Positions 1 to 8,520 of a DNA stretch of 64,000 nt are shown here, piece by piece. The stretch is from Phyllobacterium phragmitis (lineage in GTDB: Bacteria; Pseudomonadota; Alphaproteobacteria; Rhizobiales; Rhizobiaceae). The stretch is taken from contig NZ_PVBR01000025.1 in assembly GCF_002980495.1 (NCBI RefSeq), forward strand, positions 1 to 64,000, in the 5' to 3' direction. A model generated the notes under the pieces. The model saw only the letters and a list, made by a program, of their open reading frames with translations, was not told the DNA's origin and ran no database searches. The position numbers were made by a program, and so were the translations under genes. Numbering within the stretch: the first letter of the stretch is position 1; each line of letters opens with the position of its first letter.

Positions 1-2
1 CC

Positions 3-656
3 TGCCGTCCGGGGTTCTTTCTGCCCGTGCGGGTCCTGTCGCGGCTGTTTCGACGGGTGTTCATCGAAGGGCTGCTGGCGTTGCATCGCGCACGCGATCT
101 GGTCTTCTTCGGTGATCTGGCCGGGCTCGCAGAGGCGGATGCTTTCGCTGCCTGGCTTGCCCCCTTGCGTAAATCCGAATGGGTCATCTACGCCAAGCCC
201 CCCTTCGGCGGCCCCGAGGCCGTGCTGGCCTATCTCAGCCGCTACACGCATCGCGTGGCCATCTCCAACAACCGCCTGATCAGCGCCGATGCCGAGATGG
301 TCACCTTCCGCTGGAAGGATTACCGGATCAAGAATCGAGACCGTCAAAAGGTCATGCGGCTGGCCACCGGCGAGTTCATCCGCCGCTTCCTGATCCATGT
401 GCTGCCCGATGGTTTTCACCGCATCCGTCATTACGGATTTCTAGCCAGCGCAGGCCGCAAGGCCGCAATCGCAAAAATCCGCACAGTGCTCACTACGGAA
501 ACGGCCAAAGAGAATGATCCGCCAAGTGCCGCGATCGTACCGCTCACGCTGCGCGAGCCATGCCCAGCCTGCGGCCGCCCGATGCGCATCATCGAGATCT
601 TCCGACGCGGCCAGAAGCCGAGATCCCGTGCCACACCAAGGGAGCAGGCAGCATGA
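3..656 (+). mobile_element. IS91-family transposase, C-terminal part (cut by window edge)
   Basis: Rolling-circle (HUH) transposase of the IS91/ISCR type. The frame is already open at base 3 and reads through a GTG at 27, so the N-terminal zinc-binding part lies outside the window. The core has the stretch YLSRYTHR around bases 231-254, which keeps the YxxxY pair of tyrosines that IS91 enzymes use for strand cleavage, followed by the conserved NN and WKDYR segments. The tail carries a CPACGRP motif typical of the family. The gene sits inside an integrated element, so it is probably cargo or a later insertion. Family assignment is firm; whether the full copy is intact is unknown. Confidence 0.88.
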
Positions 657-1127
657 CGAGGCAGCCGTCACAACAGCCAAAGCTGACCCGGAAAGACACG
701 TCGCTCCGGGATGGCATCGGTTTGCGCCACATAACGCTGAACACCGCAAGACCGTCGAACGCGACAGGAAGAAGGCCGTCAGACCTGCTTTCGAACATGT
801 CATCGCACGCCCTCAGATCGGCCCGTTTGCTTCTGCCGCCAGCATCGAACTCCACAACAGACGTCCGCACCCGCGCGCTTTCCCCATAGGTCCCGCCCAG
901 ACCCCCGCGGCTTCCTCCTTCCAAGGTTTGTCAACGCGGGCCGCCAACGCCAGCGGCGACGTCGCGCTAAGGCCCGCATCGAAAAACCTTCAGGGTAGCG
1001 GACTGGCAGCTATTCAGCCTCCAGTGGCAGCTTGGCGCCAGAAGCGGACCTCAAGGTCTGGACACCAACACTGATCGTTTCAAGGCATGAGCGGTGGCCT
1101 GAACCAGGCCGGGTTGCTGTTCACGGC
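657..1127. other. Gene-poor stretch between transposase and arsR-type gene
   Basis: About 470 bases without a convincing gene. It should contain the 3' end of the IS91-family element, but I could not fix the terminus. A short hairpin (GGCCTG at 1096-1101 with CAGGCC at 1105-1110) lies near its right side and could belong to the element end or be a weak terminator. Confidence 0.4.
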
Positions 1128-1156
1128 TTGACATAGAGTATGCACCGGAATACATA
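1128..1156 (+). promoter_or_regulatory. Candidate promoter of the arsR-type operon
   Basis: A perfect -35 box TTGACA (1128-1133) is followed after 17 bases by TACATA (1151-1156), a weak -10. TATGCA occurs at 1140-1145 and again at 1155-1160 and may be part of an autoregulatory operator. Transcription would start almost at the TTG/ATG start codon (1163/1166), and no Shine-Dalgarno is visible, so the message could be leaderless. Confidence 0.45.
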
Positions 1157-1162
1157 TGCATT

Positions 1163-1501
1163 TTGATGCAACAAATTATTTTCCAAATGTTGGCCGACCC
1201 ATCGCGGTTTCGTATCGTCGAGGCGTTGGCCGGCGGCGAACAGGCCGTGGGTGACTTGGTTCGTGCCGTGGATATCGACCAGTCTGGTGTTTCGCGGCAC
1301 CTGCGGATACTGGGCGAGGCTGGTTTCGTCACGATGAGGCCAGATGGAGCGCGGCGCCTCTATTCGCTTCGACCCGAGCCGTTCCAGGCAATCGACGACT
1401 GGGTCCGCAGCTATGGCAAGCTTTGGGAGGGTCGGCTTGATCGCTTCGACGCCGCCCTGGCGCGACGGCAGGAGTTGCGGCAACCCGAGGGGAAGAAGTG
1501 A
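1163..1501 (+). CDS. ArsR-family transcriptional regulator
   Basis: Small winged-helix repressor of the ArsR/SmtB type, 111-112 aa. The N-terminal half has the usual start LADPSRFRIVEAL, then a recognition helix region (QSGVSRHLRIL) and the wing ending in RRLYSLRPEP. There is no metal-binding cysteine motif in the recognition helix, which fits the subgroup linked to SRPBCC-domain genes rather than arsenic or cadmium sensors. The start is TTG at 1163 or ATG at 1166; I see no ribosome binding site for either. It overlaps the next gene by four bases (GTGA), so the two are translationally coupled. It probably represses its own operon. Confidence 0.88.
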   Translation: MMQQIIFQMLADPSRFRIVEALAGGEQAVGDLVRAVDIDQSGVSRHLRILGEAGFVTMRPDGARRLYSLRPEPFQAIDDWVRSYGKLWEGRLDRFDAALARRQELRQPEGKK

Positions 1502-2016
1502 TAGGGCAAGCCAGCGGGCCGGGTGTGGATACAATAAGTTTCGATCGGGTCTACGACGCGCCGGTCGAGGACGTTTGGGCGCTGTGGACCACCAAGGAGG
1601 GGCTTGAGGAGTGGTTTGCACCCGAAGGAATGCGCTTCGAGGTGTCGACCCTTGATCTGCGGGTTGGTGGCGCCTTCGATCACGTGATGACCGCGGTAGG
1701 CGCAGAGCAGGTCGCATATCTGGCGAACCTTGAGAGACCGCGGTCGGTGCGGGTAAGCGGTCGGTTTCTGGAGATTGAGCGCCACCGTAGGCTGCGCATT
1801 CGCTTCGAAATGGACTTTGTCCCCGGCGTCGAGCCGTATCCCTACGACATGTTGGTCGAAATCCACGCAGAGGCCGGGCAGGTCCGAATGGTCCTGACGG
1901 CTGATCGTCATCCCGATCCCGAAATGACCCGCGGCGCCATTATCGGGTTCACCAGCCAGCTGCAACGCTTCGACCGGGCCGTCGCGGCACGGTTGACAAA
2001 GGAGCAACAACCGTGA
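1498..2016 (+). CDS. SRPBCC (AHSA1/START-like) domain protein
   Basis: 172-aa protein of the SRPBCC superfamily, AHSA1 branch. Hallmarks are the opening strand FDRVYDAPVEDVWALWT, the WFAPEGM segment, and the C-terminal amphipathic helix ending in QLQRFDRAVAARL. The fold makes a hydrophobic ligand cavity; the ligand is unknown. It starts with GTG inside the stop of the ArsR-type gene and overlaps the following gene by four bases. ArsR plus AHSA1 pairs are widespread in rhizobia and actinobacteria, usually as self-regulated units. Confidence 0.85.
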   Translation: MIGQASGPGVDTISFDRVYDAPVEDVWALWTTKEGLEEWFAPEGMRFEVSTLDLRVGGAFDHVMTAVGAEQVAYLANLERPRSVRVSGRFLEIERHRRLRIRFEMDFVPGVEPYPYDMLVEIHAEAGQVRMVLTADRHPDPEMTRGAIIGFTSQLQRFDRAVAARLTKEQQP

Positions 2017-2594
2017 TGCGATCCCTTCTTTATTCCATCAACGTGACGCTCGACGGGTGCGTCCACCACAACGCCATCCCGTCGGACGAAGCACTGCAGC
2101 AGGAGCAACTGCGTGCAACACATCGCCACGCCACCGAGAGCCTCGACCGTGCCGATGCCTTGCTCTTTGGTCGCGTCACCTACGGAATGATGGAAGGGGC
2201 GTGGCGTCTGGCAACGCGGACTTCGACGCCACCTGATTGGACAGAGCCTTTCGCCCGCACCATCGACGCGATGAAGAAGTACGTCGTTTCGAGCACGCTC
2301 GACCGGGTCGAGTGGAACTCGGAGTTGGTGCGTGGAGATCTGGGCGAGGCCGTCCGGGCGCTCAAGCAGCAACCGGGCAAGGCGCTGCTCACCGGCGGCG
2401 TGCAGCTCCCGTTGGCACTTGCGGAGCTGGGCCTGATCGATGAGTACGAGTTCGTGATGCAGCCCAGAATTGCCGGTCATGGGCCCACCTTGTTCGCCGG
2501 TCTCTCCAGGTATGTCGAGTTGAAGCTCGTCGACCGTAAGGAGCTCAGCTCAGGCGCTGTGGCGCTGCGCTACGAGCCGAGACGGGGCGCGTGA
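2013..2594 (+). CDS. Dihydrofolate reductase-like (RibD C-terminal domain) protein
   Basis: 193-aa protein of the dihydrofolate reductase/RibD-C superfamily. It begins with the strand SLLYSINVTLDG, has the ADALLFGRVTYGMME helix-loop typical of this group, and a later GKALLTGGVQLPLAL nucleotide-binding segment. It probably uses NADPH, but the substrate is not known and it is not the housekeeping folate enzyme. Start is GTG at 2013 or ATG at 2016, overlapping the SRPBCC gene, so the three genes form one operon. All three are cargo of the integrated element. Confidence 0.85.
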   Translation: MMRSLLYSINVTLDGCVHHNAIPSDEALQQEQLRATHRHATESLDRADALLFGRVTYGMMEGAWRLATRTSTPPDWTEPFARTIDAMKKYVVSSTLDRVEWNSELVRGDLGEAVRALKQQPGKALLTGGVQLPLALAELGLIDEYEFVMQPRIAGHGPTLFAGLSRYVELKLVDRKELSSGAVALRYEPRRGA

Positions 2595-2869
2595 AACCGC
2601 AACCTCAATCTGGCATCGACGTCAGCGACCGAATGTCGGCTTAGGCCAGAAGCGGTCATCGCTGGAACGAAGCGTCGATGGCCGAAATGGGGTCGAAAGT
2701 AGTGATTCACGAAATTCAAGTTGAGGGCACTCCCTGGTTGAAACAGGCGCCGAGCGACGGCGCTTTACGCGCCGCCCTCTCACTCTCTTAAGACGCAACC
2801 ACATAATGACGCTGCCAAACCTGGAGAGGCCACAAGATTCCTGTGCCTTGTTCGGTCCGCGCGTCGTGG

Positions 2870-3250
2870 TCATACACGTTTAGCCACAGCGGAGCGTTTG
2901 CCGCGCCGCGCAACCGCAGATCCTTTCTGCCCAATCTCTATGTCACCAAGACTGCGCAGATGCAGCACAGGCCGGGATGGCAGCTTCACCGTGAGCTCCA
3001 ATTCGCCACCGATGGCTTCGACATAGCCGCGCAAGGTGGACAAATACATATCCGCCTGCTTCTCAATCTTGGAGACGGACGGCTGCTTGATGTTGAGGGC
3101 CGTGGCGATGTCCTCCTGTGCCTTGCCGGCGATCTGGCGCAATTCCCGCAAGCTTTCGACTTCCTGCTTCAGTTCCTGGTAGCGTGCCTCGATCTCCGCT
3201 TGGCGTTCGAGTGGCAACTCAGCGATAAAATCATTCAGGGTTCGGGCCAT
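2870..3250 (-). CDS. XRE-family antitoxin (HigA-like)
   Basis: 126-aa DNA-binding protein. After a helical N-terminus with a coiled-coil look (residues 1-40) comes a helix-turn-helix of the Cro/C1 type (AQEDIATALNIKQPSVSKIE, about residues 44-63). A basic C-terminus follows (RRGKRSAVAKR). It lies one base downstream of a RelE-like toxin gene on the same strand, the toxin-first order of HigBA modules. It is expected to neutralise the toxin and repress the pair. The position inside an integrated element suggests a stabilisation role. Confidence 0.82.
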   Translation of the reverse strand: MARTLNDFIAELPLERQAEIEARYQELKQEVESLRELRQIAGKAQEDIATALNIKQPSVSKIEKQADMYLSTLRGYVEAIGGELELTVKLPSRPVLHLRSLGDIEIGQKGSAVARRGKRSAVAKRV

Positions 3251-3251
3251 T

Positions 3252-3620
3252 TCAGATCTCCCTGTTTCCTGATTTCAGGCTCTCCACATGCTCGGAGAAC
3301 CGGAAATCCGCTTTGGCGATCAGCTGCCTGTAGAAGCGCTTCTGGCTCCCACCTGACTTATCGCCTGCTACCAGTACGATTGCCCGCCTCTCAGGATCGA
3401 ATGCGAAGGCTGCTCGCCATTCGCCATCGGCCGCTTCAAAACGCAGCTCCTTCATATTGGCGTGCTTCGAACCCTTGAGTGTATCGACGTGTGGGCGACC
3501 AAGCTGCGGCCCGAAATCGGCGACCAGCTTGGCGACGACCACTAAGGCGTCCTGAACGGATGGTTCAAAGGTCCGAAGCTCATCCTCGAAGGCGGCATGC
3601 AAAATGACTTCCCAAGTCAT
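3252..3620 (-). CDS. RelE/HigB-like toxin (Gp49 type)
   Basis: 122-aa protein matching the phage-derived Gp49-like/HigB group of the RelE superfamily. Recognisable blocks are FEDELRTFEPSVQDAL, then KHANMKELRFEAADGEWRAAFAFDPERRAIVLVAGDK, where the KELR and WR/F strand patterns are the family core, and a final KRFYRQLIAKAD helix. Members cleave mRNA on the ribosome. The gene precedes its antitoxin with a one-base gap. Catalytic activity is inferred from family only. Confidence 0.82.
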   Translation of the reverse strand: MTWEVILHAAFEDELRTFEPSVQDALVVVAKLVADFGPQLGRPHVDTLKGSKHANMKELRFEAADGEWRAAFAFDPERRAIVLVAGDKSGGSQKRFYRQLIAKADFRFSEHVESLKSGNREI

Positions 3621-3632
3621 ATAGCCTCCAAG

Positions 3633-3935
3633 CTATGTTCGGTCAAGAGGAAAGACGCGCGGCGCCTCAGGCGAGGCTGCCGTAGATCGACGGCAGCTTG
3701 CAGCCCAGGCGTCGAGGTCGTCCACCGCGTAGCGGACCCACTTGCCGAACTTGTAGTAAGCGGGGCCGCCACCACGGGAGCGGTAGCATTCGAGCGTGTG
3801 GGCAGACAGCGCGAGATATCGCGCTGCGGCTTCAGTATCAACGAAGCGGATTGGACCGGCATCCTCAACGAACTGGGCACGGCGCAGGATGTCATGCGTC
3901 GGCCAGCGGCGTTGGGTTTTCGCTTTCTCACGCAT
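3633..3935 (-). CDS. AlpA/excisionase-like helix-turn-helix protein
   Basis: 100-aa protein with a MerR-like winged helix of the helix-turn-helix_17 type: TEAAARYLALSAHTLECYRSRG, then GPAYYKFGKWVRYAVDDLDAW (about residues 33-77). Such proteins act as excisionases or regulators of integrase genes (AlpA-like). It overlaps the 3' end of the integrase gene by eight bases on the same strand, so the two are co-transcribed. This fits a directionality factor for the element, though that role is not shown by sequence alone. Confidence 0.78.
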   Translation of the reverse strand: MREKAKTQRRWPTHDILRRAQFVEDAGPIRFVDTEAAARYLALSAHTLECYRSRGGGPAYYKFGKWVRYAVDDLDAWAASCRRSTAASPEAPRVFPLDRT

Positions 3936-5316
3936 GGCTCTCCTCCTTCGCTCCGGCTCGTTTGCTGTCGGGAGGCACGGCCCGATTCTCGCCGCTGCGG
4001 TGACGGAAGGGCCGGTAGTTTCCGAGACGTGTTCGCGAGGTATATTTCCCGTCCTCGTAGCCTAGTGGTTTGCCATTCTGGCCGAGCGCCGCAGGCGCAG
4101 GCTCGATCGGCATTTCCGGAGGGGGTGCGGGCGGCAGATGCTCCATGCCGATGACGCTCATCCGGCGCTGCGTCACCGTTTCCGCTGCCGCCCGGATCGG
4201 ATCATCTTCGACATGGACGTAGCGCATAAACATCGTCACCGTCTTGTGGGCGGTGAGCGCCATGCCAACCTTCACCGGCACACCGGAGTTGGCGATGTCG
4301 GTTGCAACACGATGGCGGATGCCGTGCGTGCCTACATGGGGGAGTCCGGCACGCTTCAGGATGCGCTTCCAGCCCTCATAGTAGGTGAAGGAGGGCATCG
4401 GCTTCTTCGGGTCGAAGACCGAGGGACAGACGAAGGGCGAATTTTCCAGCAGCGGCGCGTTCTCGAACAGGCGCAGCGCCTCGGCACTCATCGGCTTCGA
4501 CATGCCGCCGGTCTTGCTGTCTGGCCAGACGACCCGACGACTGTCGAAATCGACCCAGGACCATTCAAGCTCGATGATCTCGGACATCCGCGCGGCGAAT
4601 TCGAACTGGAGGCGAATCGCCAGAATGATGAAGGGATGTTCCAGCCCCTCTGCTTCGGCGCGGGCGAGATACTCGAAGAGTTTGCGCATTTCCGCGTCGG
4701 TGATGAGACGGGTCTTGCCGCGCTCGGGATATTTCGGAACATGGCGGCAGGGATTGGAGCCGTCAGGCCGCATCCCCCAAACCTCTGCCATATTGAACAT
4801 CTTTCGAACGACCGAGAGGGCGCGGTTCGCGCTTATCGGCGACTTTGACATCCTTTTCATCAGCCTCGCTATGTCCGCACGCGTCACCTCCGGCACCTTC
4901 ATGTGTCCAAGCACGGGGAGGATGTGGCACTTGCCGAGGCCTCGGTTCGACTTGACCGTCGAAGGTTTGTTCTGGCTTTCGGAATAGTCCGTGATGAAGC
5001 GGTCGAAGAGTTCCTCGACCGTCGAGGCCTGACGCATCGCCATCCGTTCGGCGCTGGGATCGGCACCGCGCCGCACCTCGGCGAGCCAGTCCTGAGCGAT
5101 CCCTCGCGCCTGTTCGACGGTGATCTCTCCGTAACGGCCAATCGCCGGCTTCCGGCGCTGGCCAATGTTGGAGACATAGGCAATCATGAAGACTTTCCGC
5201 CCAGTCGGCGTAACCTTTACAAGAAAGCCGGGTATGATCGTATCGCGGAGTTCGTAATCGCGTTCCTGTGGGGTTGCGGCGTCAACCGCAGTTTTGGTGA
5301 GCTTGATTTTGGCCAT
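3928..5316 (-). CDS. Tyrosine-type site-specific integrase
   Basis: 462-aa integrase of the P4/tRNA-island type. It has an N-terminal DUF4102-like arm-binding domain (residues 1-90), a core-binding domain (about 95-200) and a catalytic domain. The catalytic set is complete: Arg243 (AARMSE), His331 and Arg334 (THGIRHR), His357 (LTAHKT) and nucleophile Tyr366 (MRYVHV). A proline-rich extension follows residue 390. The gene reads away from a tRNA-Leu 3' fragment 180 bp upstream, as expected for an integrase next to its attachment site. It should catalyse integration and excision of the element that fills the left of the window. Confidence 0.93.
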   Translation of the reverse strand: MAKIKLTKTAVDAATPQERDYELRDTIIPGFLVKVTPTGRKVFMIAYVSNIGQRRKPAIGRYGEITVEQARGIAQDWLAEVRRGADPSAERMAMRQASTVEELFDRFITDYSESQNKPSTVKSNRGLGKCHILPVLGHMKVPEVTRADIARLMKRMSKSPISANRALSVVRKMFNMAEVWGMRPDGSNPCRHVPKYPERGKTRLITDAEMRKLFEYLARAEAEGLEHPFIILAIRLQFEFAARMSEIIELEWSWVDFDSRRVVWPDSKTGGMSKPMSAEALRLFENAPLLENSPFVCPSVFDPKKPMPSFTYYEGWKRILKRAGLPHVGTHGIRHRVATDIANSGVPVKVGMALTAHKTVTMFMRYVHVEDDPIRAAAETVTQRRMSVIGMEHLPPAPPPEMPIEPAPAALGQNGKPLGYEDGKYTSRTRLGNYRPFRHRSGENRAVPPDSKRAGAKEESHA

Positions 5317-5496
5317 TCCTAACCTCCGTTGAGGCTGGATTTCAGGCGCAAAATAGGTGCACCTGGAAAGCCAGCCGTGGCGTATGTCCGGTTAGGTATG
5401 GATTGGATCGATAGCCGAAAAAAGCAAGCACTGACAGACGGTTATCGGGAAATCGGATACCCCCGGATACACAAAGGATAGGCGATTTTGGCCAGC

Positions 5497-5549
5497 TTAA
5501 AATCCCTCGGCCTTAGGCCATGCGGGTTCGATCCCCGCCGTCCGCACCA
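5497..5549 (+). other. Attachment site: 3' half of a tRNA-Leu(UAA) gene
   Basis: These 53 bases reproduce a tRNA-Leu(UAA) from the anticodon loop (TTAAAA) through the variable arm, the T-arm (GGGTTCGATCCCC) and acceptor strand to the CCA end. The bases to the left do not supply a matching 5' half: no GCGGAC acceptor strand is found in the preceding 180 bp. This is therefore not a working tRNA gene but the right-hand direct repeat (att) left by integration into a tRNA-Leu gene. The intact gene should lie at the far left end of the element, outside this window. Confidence 0.8.
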
Positions 5550-5555
5550 TCTTCC

Positions 5556-5591
5556 CTGGCCCCGTCTTCTCTGGCCCCGTCTTCTCTGGCC
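5556..5591. repeat. Short tandem repeat, 15-bp unit
   Basis: The unit CTGGCCCCGTCTTCT occurs twice in a row (5556-5570, 5571-5585) and begins a third time. It lies right after the tRNA fragment. Confidence 0.7.
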
Positions 5592-5637
5592 TATGCCCAA
5601 CTCTGCCGCCAGCGGTTCAATCGCGAGACGAAAAGCT

Positions 5638-6237
5638 TCAGCCGTGCAGCTTGATGGTGATCTCGGCGAGCCGCCTGCCCTGGAATTTCGCGCCCTCCAG
5701 CTCCTGCTTCGAGGGAAAGCGTGAGCCGTCGCTATTGGTGGTCGTGGTCATGCCATAGGGCGCGCCGCCGCGCACCACATCATTGCCCATCTGGTCCTGG
5801 TAAGCATAAGACAAGGGCACGATGATCATGCCGTGATGCTGCAGCGCCAGTTGCGCGGAAGCCAGCGCCATCTCCGCGCCGCCATGCTGCGTCGCCGTCG
5901 AGGCCATCACGGTCGCAGCCTTGTCGATGAGCTTGCCCTCGGCCCAGAGCGGCCCCGTCTGGTCGAGGAAATTCTTCATCTGCGCCGCCATCATGCCGTA
6001 TCGCGTCGACAGGCCGAAGACAAATCCGTCATAATCCGCCAGTTCCAGCGGCGTGGCCACAGGCGCCTCCTGGTCGAGCTTGTAGCCCGCCTTTTTCGCC
6101 ACCTCTTCTGGCACGATCTCGGGCACGCGCTTGATCGTCACATCCGCGCCCGCCTCGCGTGCCCCTTCGGCTGCGGCTTTCGCCATCGCTTCCATATGGC
6201 CCCAGGATGAATAATAAAGAACCAGAACTTTCGCCAT
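5638..6237 (-). CDS. wrbA: NAD(P)H:quinone oxidoreductase WrbA
   Basis: 199-aa flavodoxin-like protein of the WrbA family, which reduces quinones with NAD(P)H and FMN in the cytoplasm as an oxidative stress defence. Diagnostic segments are the N-terminal FMN phosphate loop [17 protein letters not shown], the [21 protein letters not shown] block, and [11 protein letters not shown]. The open frame extends upstream, but the ATG at 6237 fits family length and has GGAG a few bases before it. It is the first chromosomal gene beyond the integrated element. Confidence 0.93.
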   Translation of the reverse strand: MAKVLVLYYSSWGHMEAMAKAAAEGAREAGADVTIKRVPEIVPEEVAKKAGYKLDQEAPVATPLELADYDGFVFGLSTRYGMMAAQMKNFLDQTGPLWAEGKLIDKAATVMASTATQHGGAEMALASAQLALQHHGMIIVPLSYAYQDQMGNDVVRGGAPYGMTTTTNSDGSRFPSKQELEGAKFQGRRLAEITIKLHG

Positions 6238-6370
6238 TTCAGTCTCCATTTCGGATGAATCGTCACGGCGGATCGTTCCGCCAGCTGCTCCGTCTGCCGA
6301 CCCGGCGCTTCTTATTTGATCACATTGGGCAGAAATGGAACCGTTCCGATAGGCGACGCACTGTTCACAG

Positions 6371-6458
6371 TCCGGGGTGTGCTTGCACATTCCCAGGGTG
6401 TGTCCCCACACATCCCCGGGGTGTTACACATCCCCAGGGTGTGTCTACACATCCCCGG
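6371..6458. repeat. Array of four GGTGTG/ACACATCCCC repeats
   Basis: In the wrbA-cinA intergenic region the pattern GGTGTGtnnnnACACATCCCC is repeated about four times with units of 18-23 bp (starting near 6375, 6397, 6419 and 6438). Each unit is itself close to palindromic (GTGTG with CACAC). It lies 80-165 bp upstream of the next start codon and about 135 bp upstream of wrbA, so it could be a regulator-binding array or a small repeat expansion. Confidence 0.65.
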
Positions 6459-6537
6459 CAACGGCAGCATCACGGGCTTGCCGTCCCGCCCCCACGGGAT
6501 TAATTGCTAGACAGATAGCTCAACGGAGAAAAGCTTC

Positions 6538-7323
6538 ATGTCGGACGGACAATTGGAAAAGCCAACGGAAAAGCCAACGGAAAAGCTTGTAACGGCGGCG
6601 ATGCTGGCCATCGGCGATGAACTCCTGTCGGGGCGCACCAAGGACAGGAATATCGGCCATCTCGCCGATATCATGACCGCCATCGGCGTCGATCTCAAAG
6701 AAGTCCGCATCGTCCCCGACGAGGAGGACCGCATCGTCGAGGCGCTGAATGCGCTGCGCGGCGCCCATGATTATGTCTTCACCTCCGGCGGCATCGGCCC
6801 GACCCATGACGACATCACCGCCGACGCGGTCGCCAAGGCGTTCGGCGTGCCTTGCGAGCATGACGAAAAGGCGCTGCAGCTTCTGGCCGCCAATTATGCC
6901 GGACGCGGCATCGAATTCACCGAATCACGCAAGCGCATGGCGCGCATGCCGCGCGGCTCGACCCATATCGACAATCCCATCTCCGTCGCGCCAGGCTTCG
7001 CCATCGGCAATGTCTATGTCATGGCCGGCGTTCCCTCGATCTTCCAGGCCATGCTCGATAATGTCGTGCCGACGCTGCGCACCGGCCAAAAGCTCCTGTC
7101 GCGCACGGTGACATGCCCCTTCGGCGAAGGCGTGATCGGCGCGCCGCTTGGCGCTATCCAGGAAGCCCACCCCGACACCATCATCGGCTCCTACCCCCGT
7201 TATGAGGAAGGGAAATTTTCGACCGAACTGGTCGTGCGCGGCCGCGACGAGGAAAAGCTCGCGGCAGCAACCGCCGCCGTGGAGGCCATGGTCGAGCGGC
7301 TCAAGGCGCAGCAGGCTGCTTGA
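6538..7323 (+). CDS. CinA-family molybdopterin-binding domain protein (competence/damage-inducible protein A)
   Basis: 261-aa protein consisting of the MoaB/Mog-like domain found in the N-terminal half of CinA. Key segments are AAMLAIGDELLSGRTKDRN near the start, the TSGGIGPTHDDITADAVAKAF motif that binds the molybdopterin-like ligand, and VAPGFAIGNVYVMAGVPSIF. The C-terminal nicotinamide-nucleotide amidase domain of full CinA is absent, as is usual for this short version in rhizobia. The N-terminus carries a three-fold EKPT repeat encoded by a 15-base direct repeat. GGAG lies nine bases before the ATG. The biochemical role of the short form is not settled. Confidence 0.87.
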   Translation: MSDGQLEKPTEKPTEKLVTAAMLAIGDELLSGRTKDRNIGHLADIMTAIGVDLKEVRIVPDEEDRIVEALNALRGAHDYVFTSGGIGPTHDDITADAVAKAFGVPCEHDEKALQLLAANYAGRGIEFTESRKRMARMPRGSTHIDNPISVAPGFAIGNVYVMAGVPSIFQAMLDNVVPTLRTGQKLLSRTVTCPFGEGVIGAPLGAIQEAHPDTIIGSYPRYEEGKFSTELVVRGRDEEKLAAATAAVEAMVERLKAQQAA

Positions 7324-7511
7324 AATTCCGAAAACTCCAAGAAAAAGCCGAGCATTTTCCATCCGGGTTTGCGCTGGAACAAGACCGGTTTCGAAGAGAA
7401 AGGGGATATTATCCAAGCAGCAATGGAATGCACAGTGCCATAGGCCCATGGCGGATATAATGATATCCCTGCCTGTGGATGGATCACGCAGGAACTGACA
7501 GGAGGCTCGAT

Positions 7512-8354
7512 ATGGCATACCGGACCCTCATTGCATACGTGCGCAGCACGGCCGAATTGAAGCGGATCACCGCCACTGCGGCGCTGGTCGCGGCGAAGAC
7601 CGACCGGGCGCATATCATCGGCATCTATGCGACCCCCTCTCCCGTCGTCTATGCCGACCCGAACGGCTTCGTCGATGCGACGGTGTTCGAGGCGCATGAG
7701 GCGCGCCACAAGGAGAATGCGGCGAAACTCAAGGGCCTGTTCAATGCCGAGATGGCGCAGCAGGATCTGCCGCATGAGTTCCGTATCGTGCGCTCGGATA
7801 CCGGCGCCGGCGCCGACGGCATCCTGCAAAGCGCATTCCGCGCCGATCTCATCATCGCCGGCCAGCCCGATCCCGACGATCCGGATTCGTCGAGCGACAC
7901 GACCGATGCGCTCATCTTCGACAGCGGGCGTCCGGTTATTCTCGTGCCCTATGCCTTTTCCGCACCGTCGGATATTTCGAAGATCGTCGTCGCCTTCAAC
8001 GGCAAGCGTGAGGCCGCCCGCGCCGCCTTTGACGCCCTGCCCTTGCTCATCGCCGCCAAATCCGTCGAAATCGTCTGGGTCGACCCGCCGGAAACGAGCG
8101 AACAGGAGAGCGAAATGGCCGGCACGGCCCTTGCCGAGGCGCTTGACCGTCATGGCGTCAAGGTCGCCATCAAGCATTTGGCCTCGCAGGGGCTTTCAGC
8201 CCAGGAGACGATCCGCCAGCACATATTGGCCAATGGGATCGATCTTCTCGTCATGGGCGCCTATAGCCATTCGCGGCTGCGCGAACTGGTCTTCGGCGGC
8301 GTGACCAGGGCGATCCTCACCGACATGCCGGGGCTGACGCTGCTTTCGCGCTAG
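7512..8354 (+). CDS. Universal stress protein (UspA family)
   Basis: 280-aa protein with two Usp-type halves. The C-terminal half keeps the ATP-binding signature MGAYSHSRLRELVFGGVTR (the GxxGx9G(S/T)-like loop, here ending GGVT). The N-terminal half (residues 1-145) is degenerate. The ATG at 7512 follows GGAGG by seven bases, which decides the start over an upstream in-frame ATG at 7479. Family members are cytoplasmic and induced by stress or stasis. It stands alone between cinA-like and gpt. Confidence 0.88.
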   Translation: MAYRTLIAYVRSTAELKRITATAALVAAKTDRAHIIGIYATPSPVVYADPNGFVDATVFEAHEARHKENAAKLKGLFNAEMAQQDLPHEFRIVRSDTGAGADGILQSAFRADLIIAGQPDPDDPDSSSDTTDALIFDSGRPVILVPYAFSAPSDISKIVVAFNGKREAARAAFDALPLLIAAKSVEIVWVDPPETSEQESEMAGTALAEALDRHGVKVAIKHLASQGLSAQETIRQHILANGIDLLVMGAYSHSRLRELVFGGVTRAILTDMPGLTLLSR

Positions 8355-8520
8355 TGGTTTGTTTCTAACATCTGTGTCCGATGAAATTGGACGCAAATGT
8401 GCAAAAGAAACAAACAAAACAAAAAGTTATCTAGAGAAGTTCACTTTCAGGCGGAAACGATGCGTTCAGGCATTCCTCAATCTTGACGGTGGTAAACACC
8501 CTATTCCAACCGTAGCAACA

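Noticed and set aside
5497-5549. Complete tRNA-Leu gene
   Set aside because: The 5' half (acceptor strand, D-arm) is missing in the preceding 180 bases, so it is an att fragment and not a functional tRNA.
6371-6458. CRISPR array
   Set aside because: Units are 18-23 bp and continuous without distinct spacers, and no cas genes are present.
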